Positions 50,498-63,176 of a stretch of 64,000 nucleotides of DNA are shown here, piece by piece. Position 1 is the stretch's first letter, and the number at the start of each line of letters is the position of its first letter. The position numbers were made by a program, and so were the translations under genes. The notes beneath the pieces are model-generated. The model had not been told where the DNA came from and made no database searches. It saw nothing but the letters and a program-made list of their open reading frames with translations. Source of the stretch: Taeniopygia guttata (taxonomy: Eukaryota; Chordata; Aves; Passeriformes; Estrildidae); the NCBI RefSeq assembly GCF_048771995.1, contig NC_133024.1, forward strand, positions 112,852,501 through 112,916,500, read 5' to 3'.

Positions 50498-52870
50498 CAG
50501 CTCCTCAACCATTGGATCCCTCCTGTCGATGTGACAGAAGGAGCAATCCTCAGTCAAAGAGAAACTTTCATCTTCAATTTCATGTATCTTCAGTAGCACG
50601 CTTTGTAGGACAGCAGTAGGAAGGGATCTCCTAATCAGATTTCATTTTGCTTGGATCACTAAACCTGCAAAGTCCACTCTGCATCCTCCAACCATGGGGC
50701 CACAATCTCTAATTCTCTAATTCAAGCCCAATTCTCAGCAGAGTCCAGCAAGCAGATCAGATTATTCCCTTGCCCTTAAAACTTCAGGGATATTTTAACA
50801 GAGCTTTGCTTTAGGATAACTTGAGAAATAATGGTTTATTTTACTTGGAAACTTCTTTCCATGAGCACTAATAAGAGGCCTGCAAAAATACCTTTTAGGT
50901 ACTTTCTTTACAGAATTTCTTTGAGCTGTGACTATTTGGGACAAAAATGTGGCATTACAGCTACTGGTTTCAGATAGCCAGACTAGATGGCCTCTCAGGA
51001 AGCAGCAGTAAAAAGGCAGAGCAAATTAAAAGAGTACCTTTGTGCATTTTTAAATGTGCCTTCCTGGAAAAATAACTTCTGGCTTGAATGAAAGGAACTG
51101 AAGTGTGTACTTTTGCCAAACTTTATCCGAGAGGATTAAGAAGTGAGCCTACAGACAACTCCTGAGGTTGACAGAGCATGGAACTCTACAGAAAGTGCAC
51201 AAAAAGAGGGTAATAAAGGGAAGGGCACAGAGTTTTCAGTACAGGGTGTGTGCACAAAGACTGTCCTGAAGTTTGCTATCACCAGCAGAGATCATAGCAA
51301 AAGAAGATATGGAAAGTGATCTTCCAAACACCAAGGGCAAACATTTGTCCAGACAAGGCTGGAAAGGCTCAGCTTCAAGATCAGGTTTTTACAGGTTTTT
51401 ACGAGTTGTCATCGCTGATCTGCAGAGCTCAGCTTTGAGAGGAAGTAAAATCCAATCCATGATACGAGAGGGGAAGCAAGTGATGGCTCCATGACAGGAA
51501 GATGGACGGGGGTGCTGGCTGCACCCATTGTCACCAGGATTGCACCACAGTTTCCATCACAACCTCCTATTTTCATGTGCCATGAGCATTGCAAAATTCT
51601 GACCTTTGGGGCTACATTTTTCCATGCTTGCTCCCTGCCCCAAAGGTGAATTCTTTCAGAAATTCTAAGCAGAATCTTTTCAGGGACCATGGCTATTATT
51701 TTTGGCTGTTGCCAGGGCAGCTTGCCTGGGGCAGATTGAATAACAACTGGTTTGTTCCTCTGAGCTACAATAAATCCCACCATCCATCATGTGAAGGGGA
51801 AAATTAAAGGCATGAAAAACACATCAGAACTCTCCTGATTTTAATGTTTGTAAGGACTGTTTAGGCTTGCAAATGGCAGCAGGTGAAGAAAAGAGAGATT
51901 TAACGGGGAGATACTGCCCTGACCAAGAGGCTCCTTTAATGACAATTAACTCCACCATGTTTATATCAAGGACAAGTATTGAAAAGTGGTGTTAAATACA
52001 ATCTTCAAGATACCAGGAGAGGAGGCTGGGCCCGTTTTGTCCCTCTGAGTGTCTCTAGCATGGGACACTTGCTTTTCTTAAGTTTCCTTAAGTTAGTTAA
52101 TTAAGTTAGTTAGTTAAGCAGTTAATTAAGAATTGAAGGGTTGCACATTCCCCTCCATTGTCGCAGGCTGGGTCAGTCAGTGTCAAGGGCATTAAATATT
52201 CTCCATTTCTCAAAAGCAGACCACTTGAAAGAGCTTTAAACATGGATCTAGATGCTGAACTACAGGTACCCATGGTTGAAAATGCTCTCTAGGGGCTTTA
52301 CAGGTCACAGCCAGTGCATTGGGATTGAGAGGCTGAGCAGCACTCAAAGCCCCCAAAAAAACCCAGAACAAAAACCCCAGCACTCAAAGCCACAAAAAAC
52401 CCCAGAACAAAACCCCACATGTGCTATTAGGAAATCACACCCAGGTGGCCTCATATACCCCCACACATTCTCCTGATTTTATCATCCACAGAAAATATGT
52501 CTGAAAGTTACTGTACAGACAGGAAAAGCCAGTCTCCCTATGGGCCCCAATACAGACTAGAACTGTCCAAAGGTCTCTGGGAGTACAAATGCATTTGTTC
52601 CAGCCTGTGAGGCTGCACACCCTCCACACTACATCTGGGGACACGTGCTGGAGCAGGGTCATCTCAGAGCACAGGGCTGTGTCCAGCTGGCTCTGGAATA
52701 TGCCAGGGAGGAGAGCCCAGAGCCTCTCTGGGCTCTGCTCAGGGCTGGGCACTGCCCAGGGCAGAAGTTGTGCCTCCTGTGCAGGGAATTGCTGGGCTCA
52801 GCCCCTGCCCGTGGCTCTGGGGCCATCGCTGGGCCTGGGGCAGAGCCTGGGGCTGCTCTGACCTCCTGCA

Positions 52871-53878
52871 CACAGGGACACACAGGGACACACAGGGACA
52901 CACAGGGACACACAGGGACAGACTGGGACACACAGGGACACACAGGGACACACAGGGACAGACTGGGACAGACTGGGACAGCCAGGGACACACAGGGACA
53001 CACAGGGACACACAGGGACACACAGGGACAGCCAGGGACACACAGGGACACACAGGGACACACAGGGACAGCCAGGGACACACAGGGACAGACTGGGACA
53101 CACAGGGACACACAGGGACACACAGGGACAGCCAGGGACACACAGGGACAGACAGGGACACACAGGGACACACAGGGACACCCAGGGACAGCCAGGGACA
53201 CACAGGGACACACAGGGACACACAGGGACACACAGGGACAGACTGGGACACACAGGGACACACACGGACACACAGGGACACACTGGGACACACAGGGACA
53301 GCCAGGGACAGACTGGGACACACAGGGACAGACTGGGACACACAGGGACAGACTGGGACACACAGGGACACACAGGGACAGACAGGTACACACAGGGACA
53401 GACTGGGACACACAGGAACAGACTGGGACACACAGGGACACACAGGGACAGACAGGTACACACAGGGACAGCCAGGGACAGACTGGGACACACAGGGACA
53501 GCCAGGGACAGCCAGGGACACACAGGGACACACAGGGACACACTGGGACAGACTGGGACACACAGGGACAGCCAGGGACACCCAGGGACACCCAGGGACA
53601 CACAGGGACACACAGGGACACACAGGGACAGACTGGGACACACAGGGACACACAGGGACACACAGGGACAGCCAGGGACACACAGGGACAGACAGGGACA
53701 GACAGGTACACACAGGGACACCCAGGGACACACAGGGACACACAGGGACACACAGGGACAGACTGGGACACACAGGGACAGCCAGGGACACACAGGGACA
53801 GACTGGGACACACAGGGACAGCCAGGGACAGACTGGGACACACAGGGACACACAGGGACACACAGGGACACACAGGGC
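52871..53878. repeat. 10-bp minisatellite, about 100 copies
   Basis: Units are mostly CACAGGGACA. Recurrent variants are GACTGGGACA, GCCAGGGACA, CCCAGGGACA, CACTGGGACA and GACAGGTACA. The last base block, GGGACA, is almost invariant. Since three units equal 30 bases, no stop codon arises in several frames, which produces open frames of 357-530 residues on both strands ([10 protein letters not shown]-type repeats). These are not genes. Confidence 0.97.
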
Positions 53879-54010
53879 TCAGGCCCCTCTCACTGGGGCT
53901 CTCTCCAGGCTGAGCAGCCCCAGCTCCCTCAGCCTTTCCTGGGCCCGGAGCTGCTCCAGGCCCTTGCTCAGCTCCAGGTGCTCCTGGCCCTGCTGTGCTG
54001 AGGAGCCACA

Positions 54011-54178
54011 GCTGGGCACAGCACCCAGAGGTGCCCCCAGAGCTGGACACAGCACCCAGAGGTGCCCCCAGAGCTGGACACAGCACCCAGAGGTGCCCCC
54101 AGGGCTGGACACAGCACCCAGAGGTGCCCCCAGGGCTGGGCACAGCACCCAGAGGTGCCCCCAGGGCTGGGCACAGGG
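54011..54178. repeat. 31-bp tandem repeat, about 5.4 copies
   Basis: Units start at 54011, 54042, 54073, 54104, 54135 and 54166 (the last partial). Each begins GCTGGGCACAGCACCCAGAG or its GGACAC variant and ends GTGCCCCCAGA/G. The unit corresponds to the CTGGACACAGCACTCCAGGTG region of CR1, where it should occur once. Confidence 0.95.
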
Positions 54179-54890
54179 GCAGGGGCACCCCTGACCTGCT
54201 GGCAATGCCCATCCCAATGCTCCCCAGGACACTCTGCTGGCTCATGGACATCTCCTTGTCCCCCAGGATCTCAGATCCTTCTCCTCAGAGCCGCTTTCCA
54301 GCATTTTTCTTTCCAAGTGATTGTGTTTTACACTCAGTATTGTTCCAACTTCAGCATTTATGTGCTTGATTATCAACTTTTATTGACTATGTCATTCAGT
54401 CCACCAAAACACTCTGTTCATGCTCTGTCCTGACACATGCATATTTGACACGAAATACAACACTTTAATGCCATACTTTGAACCTCAAGCACCACAAAAT
54501 GCCTGCCTAAGACAAAGCTTACAGGGTTCACATAACAATCTGCTTGTTTTATAACTTCCTTTTTCTAGCTACAACTAATGCATCCACATGCCAATTATTG
54601 CTAAATAATTCCTCCAGGTTTGTTTGCAACCTAAGATCTGGCAGATCTGCAATTGCACCTGCACATGAACCTTAACATCAGACTTGCAGTGACTTTGTTC
54701 TGTAATACATCCAGCTTTATAATGCCTGATAAAAAGCCAAAAGGATGCTGGTGAAATCAGACTGGTTTGCCATTCACTGAATTTAGGAATTTTTGAATAT
54801 GCAAAGCAATTGCTTAACCCCATAAATCCTCACAGCTCTGAGGTGGAAGAGTTCAAGCAGAACTTTCATCAGTGCATTAAATAGCTTCAA

Positions 54891-55137
54891 ACTGAAAGGC
54901 AGTAGGTTTAGATGGGATACTGGGAATTAGGAATTGCTCCCTGTGAGGGTGGGCAGCCCCTGGCACAGGGTGCCCAGAGCAACTGTGGCTGCCCCTGGAT
55001 CCCTGGCAGTGCCCAAGGCCAGGTTGGACACTGGGGCTGGAGCAGCCTGGGACAGTGGAAGTGTCCCTGCCATGGCAGGGGTGGCACTGGATGAATTTTA
55101 AGGTCCCTTCCAACCCAAATCATTCTACAATTCCATG
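54891..55137 (+). mobile_element. CR1 LINE 3' fragment
   Basis: It starts at AGGCAGTAGGTTTAGATGGG and shows CACAGGGTGCCCAGAGCAAC, CCAAGGCCAGGTTGGACACT, TGCCATGGCAGGGGTGGCAC and CCCTTCCAACCCAAATCATT. It ends CTACAATTCCATG. Confidence 0.93.
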
Positions 55138-58100
55138 TTTTTCCCTGTGTTTTTTTTGCTTCCCACAGCATACCTCAGCTGAATCACTGACAATGGACAC
55201 ACAGGGAGTGCCTGCACACTCCACACTTTTCCATGTATTCCCTGCCTTCTGAAACCTTGGCCACTGCAACATTTTCTGATTTGAACCATTCTGTCTCTTC
55301 CCCCTGTTCTGTGCCTTGAGTGCAGCCTGTTGACAATTGATTTCATCAGGACAATGAATTACACCTCTGGATTGCTTGGAATGAAAGGAACTCTTTTCCT
55401 CAGGGTTCATTCCACTCTTTTCTTTACTCAGCTACCTCCAACCTCCACTTGCTCCAATACACCTTTTCAGATGTTTGTGTCCCTCAAGGCCAGCTGTGCT
55501 ATTTATCCCTTCTTGGAGGACTTCTCCTTTTAACTCCTTCTTGGAGCAGAGTTTTCTGCTGGAGGAACTGAGCCCTTTCAAAGCTGTCCACAGTGTTTGC
55601 ATTGCAGGGATGAACTGCAATCTCCTAAAGCTGGCTAAGGCAGGCTTCAAAATATTTCTTCCATATTTACTTCACCTTTGGGCTATTTTTTTTTTCCTCC
55701 TATAATTGTTGGTATTATTGGCCCAACTGCATTTCCAGAGAAGTTAACCCTTAGGACACTGCTCTGCACTTTACTTTCCCAATCTTCCCTCAGATCTCTC
55801 CCTGCTTATCCAGTCTTAAGAGTGATTTTCTCAGTGCTCTGCAAGATACTTTTACTTCTTTTGTTTCCCTTCAGGCCTGGCTTGTTTACATTTTCCCCAT
55901 ATTGCCTTGTTTAATTGCTCATCTAGACCATCATTAACTATGTGTACTTTTCAATAACTTCCTTCACTTGCTTTTTTATCACTTCCTTGAATATATCCCA
56001 GCAGATCTGCAGGGAGATTTCTTCATCCTTGACAATCAGTGGCCTGAAAACCACCCAAAGCCACCTTAGAGGACTGGCAGGAGCTATCCCTTAACACAGC
56101 CCTGCACGTGGACACGGGAGGTTTGAGGTGCTTTCACAGGTCAATCAAAGCAGGAAAAACCTCTACTGTGACCAAAGCCAAAAGATTTCCAGTGAATGTC
56201 ATGGATGAGATTCTAGTGAGCCAGTTGAGGCAGGGGATGACAACTCAGAGAGCCACACAGGTCAGTCTGCCTCAAAAACCATCCAAAATTCCCACCTGGA
56301 TGGTGGAGATAAGCTGGTTTTGGACAGCAAGAAGGCAACACCTGGTTCTGGCCACACCGTGGGTGCTGATGTGACTTTTCCTCCCTGCTGCCCAAAAAGG
56401 CAGCCCCTGTCCAGAAGAACTCCCTGAGCCACACTGGTTTTCTTCTGGAGCTTGGCCCTCGGAGCCAGGCCATGGAAAGGGCTCTGGATTTCCAATAAAT
56501 TGAACCTCCAGGAATCCGGAGCTATCGAAACTGAGCGAGACAATTTCGTTCCAGCTTTGGCAAGACAGTGTTTGGACACAGCACATTACAAGATGTCCTG
56601 CCAGTTCTGGGTCTGGGAGCAGACTCCAAAGCAGGTGAATCCTTCCTTAACTGGGGCTCCACAGCGAGGAAAATGTTTCACAGAACTCGAGCAAAGATGA
56701 AACCAACTGAGTGATGGAAAGAGCTAAGAGAAGTGGTCCTCTCTGAAGAGCTGCCAGCAGTTTCTGAAATGAAGGTCAATTAAATTAGAGTAATTGCAGT
56801 CTATATCTGCATTGAGATAGGCACCTGTGTGCAGATAAAACCTGAATTTGTACCCCCATATTGGTACTCGATGGCAAATGTGTGCACACAGAACAAAGGC
56901 ACTTTCTAGAAGGCAGCTTTTCACACATTCCTTGGCAGACTGGATCACTCTCACCTCCTGTGATCCCAGACATCCCTGTGCTGTTGGAGAAGAAAAGGAA
57001 CCTTTGCTTCTCTCAGGTTTCTGGAACAGCCTCACACAGATTCCCATTTTTGTATCTCTGTTCCTGACACATTTGCCAATCAAAGTACCTCTCCATCTCC
57101 CTCACTCTTCTTATCTCTAGAGCTTTGTTATCAAGTAAAGGAAGCTGGGCTGGATGGTGTTGCCAAGAATTTAAAAGCTTCTGCAAAACTCCACATTTTC
57201 CTATAGTGCTGCAAAGCCCATATTTACCTAATAGACTATCCAGAGTCCAAAGGAGCTTCTACAAAATTTCTGGTAAAGAGCATTTGTTTTAAGAATTGAT
57301 ATGCATGCCAAAAACAATGTACTGCATTTATCAGCCTGGAACTGTTACAATCTTTTCAGCAAATAATATCCTAGTTTCTGAAAAAGCCTAAAATGTGTAG
57401 CTAATCCAATTGTGTCACCTCTCATTTCCTTCAAAGAGGAGGGAAAAAGGCAAAGCTAAGCCTGAAATTCTGGTTTGAATTAACTGCCACTTTATCTCTA
57501 AGTGACCTCTTTGTGCAAAGCTATTACTGCAAACACAGTCTGGGAATCATTCAGTCTTCTCCAACGCCTGAAACTCAGAACTACAAGGTAGTTAATGCTA
57601 TCAGCACTATCATCTTGCATTTGTGTAGGGCTTCTCATCCAAAATATTCCAGCTCCTGGCAGGCTGGTCCTTTCCCTGGGTGGGCTCCTAATGTGGGTGC
57701 TGCATTCAGCATTGTAAAGGGGAAGGGGACAGGAGTGGGATTTTATGCTTTAATTCCAGTGCCACTGTTTAAAAAAATAACATTCCATAAGGTGCAAACC
57801 AGCAACCAGAGCTCTGCAGTGCCACACAGCCATGGAGAGAGGGAAATGAAGAATATTCCATGTACTATTCTCAAATCAACTCAGCTCTCTCTGGCAGCAT
57901 GGAGGGACCTAAGTGTTAGAAAGGTTCAGACCCTCTGAGAGAAAACACAAGGCTAGAAAAGGTATTTAAACAGAGATCCTTAGTTGTTCAAGTTATGATG
58001 GAGCCCTTCTAACCAGGACAATACAGTGTGATAAAACCTTTAATTGGGATAATTAAAAACCCAGTTAATTTCCTTCACTGGAATAAAGGCAATTTAAACT

Positions 58101-59360
58101 CATTCCTCTATTCCTTGTGGCCAGACATGCCAACCCTTCACTGTCTGCCCACTCTGCCATGCACCCGTGCAAAATACCTTTTTGTTTTTCATTTATTCGT
58201 GGTCTTCCTCAGCAGCCAGGGGCTCCTCTTCCCGATGGCACCTCCTGAGGGTGTTGTCAGGCAGCTGCTGAGGGTTGGGAAGTTCATCTCACCCCTGTCC
58301 TGCCCTACTGGCTCCTGGGGCTCCGTCCTTCCCTCCAGCCCTGCCTGCTCCTGCAGCTCCCTCACTCCCAGCTGCTGGAGCAGGTTGAGGTGGTGAGCCC
58401 AAGGGCTGGAGAGCAAAAGAAGAAAGAAGAGAATTTATACTTTGGTATTTTGGAAAACTGGAATCCAGGAAGAAGCTTAAGAACGTGACTTGAGGCCAAA
58501 ATGTTTGGCTCTCCAGTTACAAAGCGGAGAGGGGCAGGTTTATTCCTATTGCAACACTGTGGCCCGTGTCCTGCAGGAATTTTCCAACATCATGGATGTG
58601 TGGTGGGTTCAGAGCAACCTCTCCTTCACTCCTCTGATTCCTGCAGCTCTGTGGGAGGAAAGTGATAAGAGAGGAATCAGCAGCACTGCAAGAAACTTGT
58701 CTGAGATGGAGCTGTGTATGGAGGTGCCTGGGACTTATTTCTGGGACATCCTGAGCTTACAGCTCCTCCTGCCACTGTCCTCCTCAGCTGTCCTTCCATG
58801 CCCTCATTCCAGCAGAATCATTCCCTCCAACTGTTAATTTGGCTGCTGTTTCATTTATTCCAGCTGCTGAGTTGGAGAAAGAAAATTTTAAAAAAGCAGC
58901 ATCTCACTGAAAACAGATGCTGCCTCTGTACTAAGCAGATAAATTAAATACATACAGCATGGCTTGTTTACAGTGGTGATTCTTTGTAAAGTTTTGCTGT
59001 TTTTAAACCTGATATTAAAATTCCAAGTATATTATATCGCTTTATTTTTGGTGCATCTGGATTAGGGAAATAGCCCATTGGCATTTCTCAGGAATACTGT
59101 AAATGAAATGGACTAACAATTTACCACAGAAATGACAGCACACAGGAAAAAAAAACTGAGCTCAGGTTTTGCTCCTATAGAACAGACACAACTTTTCAAA
59201 TGGCCTCCATTTCTCCACTTTCACTTACAATTCTGTGCAGTTTTTCTCTATATCCAACACAAAAAAATTAAATATACTTCAGTAAATCCTGGACTTCCAG
59301 CACAGGTCTGTGTGTGCACAACTGCAATGAGGGATCACAGGGATACAACTGCAAGCAGAG

Positions 59361-59926
59361 ATCACAGAATCCCAGAATCATCGGGGTTGGAAGAGCCCTC
59401 CGGGATCACCCAGTGCCACCCCAGCCCCACCAGCATCACCCTAAACCCTGTCCTCAAGGGCCACATCCAGACTCATCCTGAACACTCCCACAGACAGTGA
59501 CTCCAAAGCTCCCTGGGCAGCTCATCCCATGGCCTGACCACTCTGCCAAGGAAATTTTCTTTCCCAGTATCCAACCTGAGCTGTCCCTGGTGCCATTTGA
59601 GGCCATTTCCTCTCCTTCTGTCCCTTGGGACACGACCCCCCGGCTGTCCCCTCCTGGCAGGAGCTGTGCAGAGCCACAAGGTCCCCCCTGAGCCTCCTTT
59701 TCTCCAGGCTCAGCCCCTTCCCAGCTCCCTCAGGAATTCTCCAGCCCCTTCCCAGCTCCATTCCCTGCCCTGGACACGCTCCAGCCCCTCCAGGTCTCTC
59801 CTGCAGGACCAGAACTGGGCACAGCCCTCGAGGGGCCTCTCAGAGCCAGCCCAGAGGGACAATCCCTGCCCTGCTCCTGCTGGACACACAATTCCTCATC
59901 CAGCCCAGCTGCCAGTGGCCTCCTTG
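59361..59926 (-). mobile_element. CR1 LINE 3' fragment, young-looking
   Basis: The plus strand begins ATCACAGAATCCCAGAATCA, then TCGGGGTTGGAAGAGCCC. It is the same subfamily as the 38.0-kb copy and ends at GCTGCCAGTGGCCTCCTTGG. Over about 250 bases the two copies differ at one position that I could find. Confidence 0.93.
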
Positions 59927-62900
59927 GCCACATGGGCCAAAGCTGAGCCAGCTCTCTCTCTGTATCAGAACTCACTGGCTCCCAGTGGTGTTTTTGCTCT
60001 TTGGTTGGAAGAATTCAGACAAACACATTTGTTTTAGTACAGTGCATCGGGCAAACTTGAGCCCACATCCTCTGAGGTGAAAGCTGATCTTTTGTTGAAA
60101 TCACTTTATCAGTGTTTATGGTTCAATAAAAATACAACAATGCACATAGCCCAATAACCTTGAAAAATCAAATAACAAGTGCCTGTGATTTTCAGGTGTC
60201 AAAGTTAACCAACCGATGGTCTTTTCAACTTCTTAGACTTATTGAAACAGTCTTCTCTTAGGAACGACAGGCAGAAAATTTGTGGTCTGCCAGGCCCAGC
60301 AGGGTTTAGAATTTTGTAGAGTTTCAGGATTTTGTGCCTCAAATTATGTTAAACAAAAATTGTATATGGAAGAGTATCAATGTCTGTGTTGATGCATGCT
60401 GATTTTCAGCTCAGGAATATAAAAAAAAATTACAGCAAAAATGGTTTGGCAGCAAATCCATCTTCAAACATCATTAGGGAGATGTGATGGGGAAAGAGCT
60501 ATGGTCAAAGTCAGAGCATGACAAGTGCAGAATTTCATGTTCTGTGTGTTTATACAGATTTTCATCTCCTTCTCCAGATTTCCTGGCAATCACTCCATCT
60601 GGGGGTCACTCCAGTTTGGGCTGGTGGTGGGGTTTGGGGATGGGGTGGTGGCAGATCCTTACAGCACAGACCAGCCCCAACACTGCTCCTCATGGTCTGT
60701 TTTCTTTTTCTGCACAGGACTGAAATGGCTCAGTCATTTTGCCTGATTTCCATGCAAACTGAGATGTGAAAAGGAAAGTCTCTTACTTTTCTCACCCCAC
60801 AAGGTGGGGCAAGATTTACCTTTGCAGTGTTCTCCTTGGGAAACTTGCAAAAGCCTTCCCCGAGCAGGAGATTTGGCAGGTTTCAATTTAAATGTGGGCA
60901 CCTGGTTTCCTGTGTGCTGCACGACTCTGAGATCATGCTTTGTACTGATGTTAAAGAATTCAGGAAAGCCCTCACAAACACACTCTTGCATGCTCTCTGG
61001 TAATCCAGGGGTAAAGAAACAAGGAAAAGTAGGAAGCCCTGATCTTTAGGGTTCCTCTAAGGCAAATCACTGAAAATCTGGGAGTAGATCTTTTACTGCA
61101 GCCTCACAAATTGCTGTAGCCTGATTGGGGATGTCAGGGTTTCCTACTCAGTCCTGTTGCTTCACCCTTGGTTTATGGACAGCTTGAAAGAATGTGCTTG
61201 TGGGGGCATCCAAAATTTAACCCTTGGGAACACCGGAATTTGGGAGAATCCTTCAGCAGATTCCTGTCACCACATACTCCTTCTGTGGGACCTAGGCCAT
61301 GCTTTTGCAGTGGTACCCATGGCTTATATCAGCTCTCAGCTGATTTATATTCTCCCCCAGAAAATGGGATCCTGAGTGGTTCTCTCAGCCACAGAAGGAT
61401 CTCCCTAGGAGATCCCAGACCAGGCAGAAGCAGAGCTGTGAGGCTGAGTTGTTCCAAACTGATTGGAATTACAAACCCAGCTGAGATTATGGATCACCAA
61501 ACCAGTGTTTGCTTCACTTCAAAAAATTACTTCTCTGCTTGATTCACACTGAGGAAGGGAAACAAATTGCCACAAAAGTGATTTCCTGAAGTTTACTTTC
61601 AATGGTCTGACTTGTGAGTGGTTAATGAGGCTCGGCTGATCAATACAGATTTTCCTTGTGGAGAAATTAATTCTTTCCTATTTGTATTGGAACAACTGGC
61701 ATTGCCTTTCCCATAGATCACTTGGATATAAAATCAATTATTTAGTCCACTCCTGTAGGAAATATAACTTTTTATTTGCTTGTGTTCTCCTTGTCACTGT
61801 CACTGGGCAATTGTTTTCAGCTAAAAGTGCACTTAATGAGGCTGTAGAGTAAAGACTCTGACAGATCCATTAACTGAAGGGGTTGTTATAAAATCCCTTT
61901 TTCTGCTTCTTGTGAAAGCCAAAAAACTCAGTCCCAGTGTGGCATCACAGCAGGGAAACTCAAGAAACCAAAGAAGACTCCAGTAAAACAATGAAATCTT
62001 GTATTTTTACTGATCCAACCGCACCATGCGTTCCAAAGAGAAAAAAAAACCTACTCTGATTTTCTATAAAACATCGTGCCAGTGGTAAACCTTGTGAGTG
62101 AAAGCACATGACAAATTACTGCTGATATCACAAGGGCCAGGATTCAGCACTCATTTGTCAGCAAATCTTCAATCCTCAAGAACAAAGTTGTCTGTGATGT
62201 GAAGGGAACCACTCCTGTATTAAATCCTTGGTTCAAGTACCTCATCTTCCACAATGTTTAACGCCTCATTACAGCTCTGATTATGCATGAACTGTATTCT
62301 GGCTACTTCTTAACCATTCCTGGTGAGAAAAAAATCTTGAAAATGTACAGAGGGTCAGATGTTTTGTAATCAGAGGGCGAATTCCTACCCTTGAGTAATT
62401 GACCTCAGAGTTCCTGCATCCTCCTGTAGCAACTGGAGGTCCAGAGGTCAATTGAGTGTCCAAGCAGCTCCTTAGAGGTACAAGGGGACAATTCCTGCTT
62501 GGCAGCCCTGGCCATGGCACTGCTGTGGCACAAGATGCTGCTTCTGGCCTTTCTTTCAGGATAATCAAGCACCAAGCAACGGAGCTGGGGAATTCCATCA
62601 CCAGTTGCCTTGGTGTGAAAGCCAGGTGTCTGCTAAGGAAGGCAGGAGCCTCCCCTGAAATGGAAAATGTAAACCCCCTCCCTCTGAATTATTATAATTT
62701 TGAAATTAAGACGCTCTCAGGCAAATATATGGGAGTAGGAATAGCAACTCTTTACTAGGAAAATTAAAACTACAAATGCAATAGTACAAAAAAACCCAAA
62801 AACAAACCACTGATAGGGTCAGAATATGCCCTGACCTCTGTGGGTCAGGGAGGTGGCAGCAGTCCCATCCCAGGGTGGCTCAGCCCTCCTGCAGTGCCAG

Positions 62901-62985
62901 CTGTGCTTCTGCTGGAGCAGGATCCTGCACAAGGGGGGAGTTTTCCTCTGGAGCTCCAGGGCTGGGGGAGATGGGCCTGGGCTCC

Positions 62986-63176
62986 CTCTGGGAATGCAGT
63001 GGGGAAGAAAGCTGCTCCTCTGGGAATGCAGGGGGGAAGAAAGCTGCTCCTCTGGGAATGCAGTGGGAAGAAAGCTGCTCCTCTGGGAATGCAGTGGGGA
63101 AGAAAGCTGCTCCTCTGGGAATGCAGTGGGGAAGAAAGCTGCTCCTCTGGGAATGCAGTGGGCAAAGGCTGCTGTG
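62986..63176. repeat. 32-bp tandem repeat, about 6 copies
   Basis: Units start at 62986, 63018, 63050, 63081, 63113 and 63145. Each begins CTCTGGGAATGCAGTGGGGA and continues AGAAAGCTGCTC. One unit is 31 bases and the last is diverged. The overlapping small frames in all phases are artefacts. Confidence 0.95.

Larger units (their letters stand above)
45218..52642. other. Non-coding upstream DNA
   Basis: There is no supported gene. It contains one CR1 and one solo LTR (listed separately) and short simple repeats: TATATTTA at about 46330-46350, TTAG/TTAA-rich at 52078-52130, and a roughly 42-bp direct repeat at about 52340-52418. The 169-residue minus-strand frame near 49.1-49.6 kb has no family I recognise. 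Confidence 0.5.
52643..54302 (-). mobile_element. CR1 LINE fragment containing two internal tandem arrays
   Basis: CR1 sequence is recognisable on both sides of the arrays and in the correct order for one minus-strand copy. The left side has GAGCAGGGTCATCTCAGAGC, AGCTGGCTCTGGAATATGCC and AGAGCCTCTCTGGGC. The right side has TCTCTCCAGGCTGAGCAGCC, CTCAGCCTTTCCTGGGCC, GACCTGCTGGCAATGCCC, CTGCTGGCTCATGGACATC and GAGCCGCTTTCCAGC. The 10-bp and 31-bp arrays between these blocks are expansions within the element. Confidence 0.82.

Noticed and set aside
52645-54251. Open frames of 357-530 residues on both strands
   Set aside because: They follow the 10-bp minisatellite, which happens to lack stops in several phases. 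The translations are pure short-period repeats ([10 protein letters not shown] or VCPCVSL types), and the ends run into CR1 sequence.
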